Shown piece by piece: positions 56,836 to 64,000 of a stretch of DNA of 64,000 nt (position 1 is its first letter; every line of letters begins with the position of its first letter). The stretch is from contig JAZARR010000172.1 of NCBI GenBank assembly GCA_037389465.1, forward strand, positions 2,356,001-2,420,000, given 5' to 3'. The stretch is from Baylisascaris procyonis (taxonomy: Eukaryota > Nematoda > Chromadorea > Rhabditida > Ascarididae). The notes beneath the pieces are model-generated. The model saw nothing but the letters and a program-made list of their open reading frames with translations. It was not told the DNA's origin and did no database searches. The translations under genes were made by a program, and so were the position numbers.

Positions 56836-59800
56836 GAAGTGTATGTATTATGTGCACACATATAAACTTAAATAAGTAAATGAAAATGTAGGTAAGTTAA
56901 TAAACAAACAAACAAATAAATGAATTGATGAACATTATATGTAAATATGAAATAAGTAAATAAACATATATAAGTTACCATAATTTAACATAACATATAT
57001 ATAATAAGTTGATAAATATAACAAACGATCATACGCATATGAAACAACAGTCCAATAAGTTGACCCTAAATACGGAAGTGTGCGTCATAGAACAACCAGA
57101 AATTTTAGGAGATTGGAAGATAAATAGTGCCTTTGATATGGCGACGATGATAAAACCTTCACTGTGCCAAACGAACGGGTTTTGTGCTTAAAGTGGATGA
57201 TTGTGCGAACACATGTCAACGATATTCTTGAAAGTGTTCGAAAACAAGCGCATGCATTGGTGCATACTTACCGAATATCGGCGGAAATACAGGCAGAAAC
57301 CGGTTCACGGCAATAATTTCCGATATCGTCACTATAAAGTATATAAAAAGACAATCACTGATTGCTTTGTTATGAAACCGATTGAAAAAAAAAAGTTAAA
57401 ACTTGTTGCATTAATTCTATAAAAATGTAAACAAATAAAAGAAAAATTCAGGATCTCTATGGGAAAAAGGAAAACGGGCATACGAAAACGAATGTAATCT
57501 CTAATCGATTTTCTGTTTCGGAGTCCAAATTCTTCTCTCAATCAGGTTTGAGCTACTAGATATCCATTCGAAGAAAATCAGAATCCCATCGTGATCCAGG
57601 AACGGAATTCGCCACTCATCGCTCTAGATCATGCCATCCACTGATTTGCTTCAGGCTACGTTTCGTTGGTCATTTTTCGTGCAATACACGATAAAATAAA
57701 CAACGCTTCACGTGAATTTATTACAGATACACTAGATTAGAATTCACCTATGCTAAATTCAGTTCGTATCGCGATCGCCATGAACGGTATACGGTCACTG
57801 TCATTGTCACATTATAAGTTTGTACCTGTTCACTGCACCTTTTCATAAACTCGTTTATCTTATCGTTCCGTCTTCAAAGAAGCTTCGCAGCACACAGATA
57901 AGGATCATATGCATGACAAAACAAATTTTTCAAAACTGCATTCCCTAAAGTTGCACTGAAAGAAACGAAATACGTTGAGAATGAATTGATTGGGCGCATG
58001 TGGTCATGAGTTATAGATTTCGTAAATCTACCACTTTCCACATTTCTTATTCCTGATTCGGCAAAATTCTGTTCAAATTTTCACACACCTGCTGCTTAGA
58101 AATGCCGAAAAATAGTGGAACTTTGCTACTGAAGCTTAAAATTAATTTAGTCTAAAGAAGTTAGGAAAGAAAACATACTGGAAATAGAAGTATTGTGATG
58201 AACGACCGCGCTGCGACTCAATTTGCATACATCGACTTCAGTCATATCTGTTCTTCTCTGCCTTATTATATTGCGCCTTCCTCTGATTGTGTGGTTGCGT
58301 GTTTCAAACCCGTTTGCTGTTATGTGCGTTGACTCTGGTACCTCGATGCTTTATTTACATCTACTGTCTTCCAGTGCACATCAGTTCGCCGGATCAATGG
58401 GCTTCGACATCTCCTCTCGTTTCGCTTACAGGGCAGAATAGGAAGCAAAGGAAGTGTCGCCAATGAAGGAAAGGGGAAGTGTAGATGAAATAAAGCAGTA
58501 GGAGTAAATGGTTACATAACCATACTGCAAGGCAATTAGATAAACATACCGATACTCGGCTGTTATTAAAGACAGTATAGATACCTTTGTGGCGCACAAG
58601 CATCCTCTTCATTCCATCTTGCGTTTCCATATTATTTTCATAGGCCCCTTATGATAATCAATGCGTTGAAGTCGTTATTTCTTTGCACAGTAAACATTGA
58701 GATGAATCTTCATTACTGCACAGATGAAATTCACCAAAGATCAAATACGATGCAAGATATGTCTGTCTCTCGAAGATGCATCTCAACTTAGTGACGTCCA
58801 ATTCGAATAATCCGAAGAGTGGAGAATGATTCTTCAACTCTCATTCAGCCTTCTTTTAAGCCCGATCATAGACTATAGTCAGTTAATCACAAATCATGTC
58901 ACAAAATCACTTGCCCATAGCTAATTGATCCAATGATTTCAGTGATCAACGGCGCATACGCCATAAAGCCAATCACATACCTAGTCGATAATATTTTCGA
59001 GATTTTCAATTTTTTTAAAAATTTCACACGACGTTATTTCCGTATTCGGCGACGCATATCATTTATATGCATACGCATCTGAAGGTGAGGTATATATGAT
59101 TAGTACTGCAATGTAAATACATCAAGTAGAATTTTTTTTAGTATTTCCACTTCGAATAATTTATGAGTGCTGAGTGATATCATTATATTAATTTTTTTAC
59201 AAACAAATATTTTAGATTTCATCTTATAAATATTTTGCAAATTATTTTAGGTTAGAGGAGAATTTTTCAGAAGTTTTTCACAAGGAATTCCACCTTTATG
59301 TGACCTCTAATAACGATGAATCCCATAAAAATTTTCAACGTGTTAAATATTAAATTTTTTTTCATCTTCTCGTAGATATATTTATTAAAAAAAGGTTTAA
59401 CATTATCGATAAGTAGTAATATTTTTATAGTTTTTTGATTACACTCCGCAAATATCACTTACGGTACTCATTGCTGTATTTTTCAAAAAAATCTTGCCGG
59501 TTGCCTGAAATAAACCAATGTAACGATTGCCGAAATTTCTTTTCCATTATTCAAGGCATATATCGAGGCATAGATCAATTTTGAGGATGAGATATTTTGA
59601 TATGGACAAAACATGAAATAATTTTATATAGACTTGACAGATAGAAGCTGAATGCAATGCTGAAATTCGACATTTTAATTATATGAAGAAAGCGTCATAT
59701 TAGCATATTGCTAATTTCCGTTTCGATAACCGTAAAATGTCACCATAAACGAACCTATAAAGTGTTACTATAAACGATCCATAAATGGATCTCTGCTGAC

Positions 59801-60659
59801 TTAGTTGAGAGAGGAAGAAATAGAATTGTAGTGTTTGGTGGAAAATAACGTTCCAAAAAAGCATCATAAATTATACTTAAATTGTTGGTGGTGGTTAGAG
59901 TGTTGAAGAAGGTCACTTTTATAAGTCAATTCTGTCATCCTTAATAATACTCAAAGGAAAAACGTCAAGCGGTACATCATCAACATTAAACTTAGCCGAT
60001 GAGCATTATACAGTATTTCAACTTGTTACATTTCTACCGGATACAATCATATCGTAAACCCCATGCAAAATGGAAACACCAATCGTTCTACGTCTCAATT
60101 CCATATTTTCCAGAAACTTCACGTGATTTCGAGCATTCACTCAAAAACCTACATAATATGAAAGCTAACCACAGCACTCTATAGTTATTCAAACGTCTCA
60201 GCTACATTTGACCATGAGTTTCTTTATTCGCCATACGCGTTTGCGCGCCTACATTATTGGTCTTATAATCCAGTGGCAACGATGTGGTCCGCGTGATATG
60301 AGGATCGTTATGACGTCTTACCTGCGGCATAACGTTTGCATCAGCATCACCACCATGTGCAATTTACATCATCAACGATCGAACATCAATCACATATTCG
60401 ACCGGTTACCTTTCACTACTCAAACTTGGGTAATTATATACCAGAGGTAAATAAGTTCCTTCCCGGCATGAAAGACCTTAACCTTCGTTGACTCGTTTAT
60501 GAGTGAATTTGTAATGACGATGCAAATACATTTCTGAATATCTAGACGTCACATGTGTTTGTGACTCTCGAAAGGTACCGCATCCTAGATTCAGAACACA
60601 TTTGATGGTATTCCACCACTTTAACAAAGCAGTTTATCACAAGAACAGATCCGTATCTT

Positions 60660-60677
60660 TATATATATATATATATA
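60660..60677. repeat. Short (TA)n tract
   Basis: Nine TA units lie immediately before the ATG of an unexplained 118-codon ORF (60678-61034). Confidence 0.85.
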
Positions 60678-62884
60678 ATGTCCATTTTCAAACTAATTGA
60701 AAATGGAACAGAAAATAATCTCCTTAAATGTTCGGCCAAAAATTGGTGCATATATTCTGCATTCAAATGTGGAAGGAGCGGCAATATTTGTTTAGTTGAG
60801 TGCTTTTATCTAAATAATTTCTTCATCTCGCATAAATTGACACATAGATCCTGTTCTTGTTTCATCATTTCTTTTGCTGCATTTTCTAATCAATGCATTA
60901 TTGACCTTCAGAATATAATTTCTCTACCCGATGAGCAACGTTTATGTAATTATTGTGCTCTAAGTTCGATAATCTTAGCATTTTGCTACGAAACTAGTCG
61001 ATATAATGGTTATCTCTTTTGCGCAAATAGTTAAATTTTTTTCGTCAAAAAGTTTTAAAAACTGGAATTTTTCAGTAAGAGAGCAATTTGCTCAAATTGT
61101 TCTCTCCTATTGTGCGCTGTTATGATTTGAAATCTTCGTTCAACAACATCATCAGTTGTTTACTATTTCTATCGATATTCGACATATTTAATTCCATTTC
61201 ATCAGTAAAAATTTTCGGATTCCTTTGGATTTTATTGCAATTGAATAATGGTAACGTATAGATGCTATAGAGATTTTAAATATGCACTGAAGCAAAAAAA
61301 AAAAATAGTTTCGTTCTTTTAATCAGCGCAATTTACGAGCAAATAAATCTTTTCGAGATTGTATTTATGCAGCGAATGAATTGAATTTCTTCTCTCAGAA
61401 TATTTTAACTCCACTCTTTTAAGGACTTTAGTACCTATTCGATTTTTTTTTTTGAAAATTGTATTTTCTTTTATTGCTATTTGAGTTTGCAGTTTACAAT
61501 TCCTGAGTGATGTTGATTAACTAAGAACATTATCTATAAACTATTAGTATTTCTAGATGAGTGAACTGAAATGTGCAAATATTTCTATGATTCTGTCTCC
61601 CGATCGACGCACTAAATTAACGAAAATATACATGGATCTTGAAAATATTCGAAAAAGTGCAGTATTTTTGCAGCGCTACCATGGAACTAAAAACTTTGTC
61701 CACTTGAATATTGCTATGATTTCACCAAAATTTTATTTTTCCACATTTTAGTAAGTCCTGAATTAGGCCTTTACTTGTTACTAATAGTAGACGCATTGAT
61801 TTGCTACTTGTATTGAATCGTCACAAATATTGCAAAGCATTTTCAAAAATTCCTGAAATTAAAATTTTCTCGAAGCAAATTGTTTTCCGAGGCAAAATAG
61901 AAACCTTTTGCTCCACTTCAGTTGCCAATATGCAAAATACGGCATAAAAAGCTCTCTGCATAATCCTCAGAGTTAATATCTTTTTAGAGGGTTCATATTC
62001 GGATAAAGAGGTGTTTGAATGTAGTAAGGGGGATTTCAGCAGTATATTAACCAAAATTGCAACATGGCTCACCAAATGCGTATGAGCTTCGATGAATGAG
62101 GGGATGCGGTTGTGGTATGAAGGTGATGGCATTCATGAGATACTCTATTGTAAGGGCATCTCGTTGATGGGCGGTCATAATGCTTACCCTCAATGCCAAT
62201 TCATTGCACATTCATCATCGAGTAGAACTCATTGCCACGAATGTATAATTCCCGCATTCGACCTCATCGAACCTCTATTCAACTAATATCTCAATGTTGT
62301 GCTCAATTTAACGTATTGCTCTATGCAAACTTGGCGACTATTTTCATAATTCTTGCGGGTCATTGGCATTCAGCAAAGAAAATGTGACCCGTCCTTAAAT
62401 GTGATCCGTTCGTAAATGTGATCCATCTTTGTGCATCGATTGTAAATAACTGGATGCGTGAAAATATTTGTGGTGTGTTTTAGTGTGCTTTTAGCATATT
62501 AAATTATCGGCATGAACTTTCTTTAAACTTCTTTAAATTTTAAATTTAAGTTTTCTTTAAATTTCGGTCATTTTTGCGCTCATTGTGGTTGACATCTCTA
62601 ATATTAATAGCTACGCATCCGTTCTTGTGTTCTTATGTGCAAATTATGTTATTATTTCATTTCTTTCTTCGAACCAAATTTCAGATCTATTTGACTATGT
62701 ATTTATTGGAGTTAGATAGAATGAAACATATTTCGTGAACGTTTATGCTCGTTAAAAATTTTCGTAAGTTTCTTTTCATTAGCATTTTGCGAACTTAACA
62801 ACTTTTTTTATTGCTTACTATCCCATTAAAATAACCCATCTTTTAACGACTTTACTTAATTTTAATAAGACTTGGTGAATTCAT

Positions 62885-62951
62885 CCGCAATAGCGCATTG
62901 GTAAAGCATTTAGTTGGCCATCCAAAAGTCTTGGTTTCGCTCTCTATGCGG
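62885..62951 (+). pseudogene. tRNA-like sequence, degenerate
   Basis: The plus strand reads TAGCGCATTGGTAAAGCATT, very close to a canonical tRNA A box and D-arm, and ends in CTATGCGG. The ends CCGCA and TGCGG pair as a 5-bp acceptor-like stem. The B box is disrupted (GGTTTCGCTCTC) and the anticodon stem is poor (TTGG/CCAA only). It is probably a tRNA-derived repeat or pseudogene. Confidence 0.45.
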
Positions 62952-63599
62952 ACAGTTCTCTCAGTGTTCATTAAACAGTGATCTTTACACTAAACAATTC
63001 AATAATTAACGAGTCGAATCATCAATAGTTGGAAGTGATTTGAATTATGAAGCCGCGCGATCACATCTTATTGCAGAATACAATTGTTAGTGCACCTTTA
63101 ATGAGCCATATTCATGTGTTAATTATTTTTGTATGCCTATTTACAGCTGTCAGCAATAATCTTAAGCGGAAGATGTATCGACCAATTTGTTTCGTCGTTC
63201 TATTTGTGATTATTCGAGCACAAAACTATAGACGTATGCAATTTATGATAAAAATTGAAGCGTTATTTTCACGATTTCTTATCTTATTACCTTTTATTGC
63301 ATTTTCCTAGAGGGCTATTGTGGCCATTTAATTGGTTCTTAATCCTATGATCGAGTGATCTGTTAATGAATAAAGATCATGCAGATCTAGCGCTCAAAAG
63401 TTGTGCAAAATTACATCAAGAGATAATATGTAAGACGAAATAAGCGATAAATCCAGAATAAATTTTCATCACTATAAAAATTGAACTTCACAGAACTCAA
63501 TTAAAAAATTAATTAGAATTTTTTCTTGTGAGGAATAAATCAGTTGTAATTTTTAAGTAACGCTAGCAATGGAAGAAGTGCTTCCTGATCAGCAGGAAA

Positions 63600-63710
63600 G
63601 GTGGTAGAAAAATTGGGGGAGCGAGGAGAACGCAGGTGATCAAGGGGCATGGAACGGTGGAAGAGAAGGGAGATGGAGAATGAAGGGGGGGGGGGGTGAG
63701 GATTAGTATG
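63600..63710 (+). repeat. G-rich purine island
   Basis: About 110 bases dominated by G and A on the plus strand, ending in a run of more than ten G. It is similar in type to the patches in atg-9 intron 9, near 33600, near 39800 and near 41660. Confidence 0.7.
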
Positions 63711-64000
63711 TCGTTTTATTTTTCGATGGCAGCAAATGATCGCTATCGCTTATCTAAAATTTTTTTTGCAGAAATTAACGAATTCTTCTTGATTGCATAG
63801 ATTTCTTTTATTATAATGACTAGTTCTTTTTCATGTTATTTCTTTTATATCTTTTATTTTTATCGAATATATGTTTTAGTAGGTTTATAATGGTCGTTCA
63901 TAATGGTCCTTATTTTAGAACTTTTTGTTATAAACTATTTTTCAACAAACGTAATCAATTTTGTGTTAATTTACGATGAGTTTAGTCGATCAAGTTATGA

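Larger units (their letters stand above)
47676..64000. other. Gene-poor region, no recognised protein gene
   Basis: More than 16 kb holds no exon chain that I can assign. It contains (TA)n tracts, three degenerate tRNA-like sequences, homopolymer A/T runs, a G-rich patch at 63600-63710 and scattered ORFs up to about 118 codons without family matches. Parts between about 57.5 and 60.5 kb are less AT-rich and have good splice-like motifs, so undetected short exons or 5' regions of neighbouring genes may lie there. Confidence 0.5.

Noticed and set aside
58223..58630. Opposite-strand ORFs in a less AT-rich patch
   Set aside because: Low-complexity hydrophobic translations with no family match; kept only as a note that short exons may hide between 57.5 and 60.5 kb.
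61821..62286. Overlapping ORFs on both strands (103 and 64 codons)
   Set aside because: Neither has a recognisable family, a start context or splice support, and opposite-strand overlap suggests chance open frames.
63047..63310. 87-codon ORF with a hydrophobic segment
   Set aside because: Composition could be a small membrane protein, but nothing beyond the open frame supports it.

Overview
The window is nuclear DNA of a nematode. Four spliced protein genes are recognised with confidence, plus one unnamed small basic gene. The evidence for a nematode is a single gene encoding fused isocitrate lyase and malate synthase (a nematode hallmark), short exons of about 60-380 bp, AT-rich introns that are mostly 0.3-2 kb, and TTTTCAG-type acceptors next to start codons that suit spliced-leader trans-splicing. 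The long introns, the many (TA)n tracts and the relaxed 3' splice sites do not look like Caenorhabditis. A spirurid or other parasitic clade is possible, but I cannot fix the species. No bacterial, viral or transposase gene was recognised.

Layout. 1-3.4 kb: intergenic, with a small CACGTG-containing tandem repeat. 3.4-16.7 kb (minus): bifunctional glyoxylate-cycle gene (icl-1 type), 16 exons, complete and intact. 16.7-19.6 kb: head-to-head intergenic region with a degenerate AATTA array and a cluster of exact ATGCAAAT (POU octamer) motifs. 19.6-29.2 kb (plus): atg-9, 14 exons, about 825 residues, with a long near-perfect hairpin in intron 1. 29.2-32.8 kb: intergenic, with a 21-bp-phased triple octamer repeat. 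32.8-34.5 kb (plus): unnamed Lys/Arg-rich protein, 3 exons. 35.3-39.6 kb (plus): RRP36, 7 exons; its start sits 1 nt downstream of a splice acceptor, so it may be the downstream gene of an operon or may be fused in frame to the unnamed gene. 40.2-47.6 kb (minus): SEC14/CRAL-TRIO plus GOLD domain protein, 7 exons. 47.7-64 kb: a gene-poor stretch with microsatellites, three degenerate tRNA-like sequences and a few unexplained ORFs.

How the genes relate. The glyoxylate enzyme (net conversion of acetyl-CoA to C4 acids) and ATG9 (lipid scramblase of autophagosome formation) are transcribed divergently from one 2.8-kb region. Both belong to starvation and fat-use physiology, which makes that region the most interesting regulatory DNA here. 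RRP36 and probably its basic neighbour act in nucleolar ribosome biogenesis. The SEC14-GOLD gene is a lipid-transfer/Golgi protein convergent with RRP36. All exon phases were checked by hand and close in frame, except one ambiguous junction (atg-9 exon 1/2).
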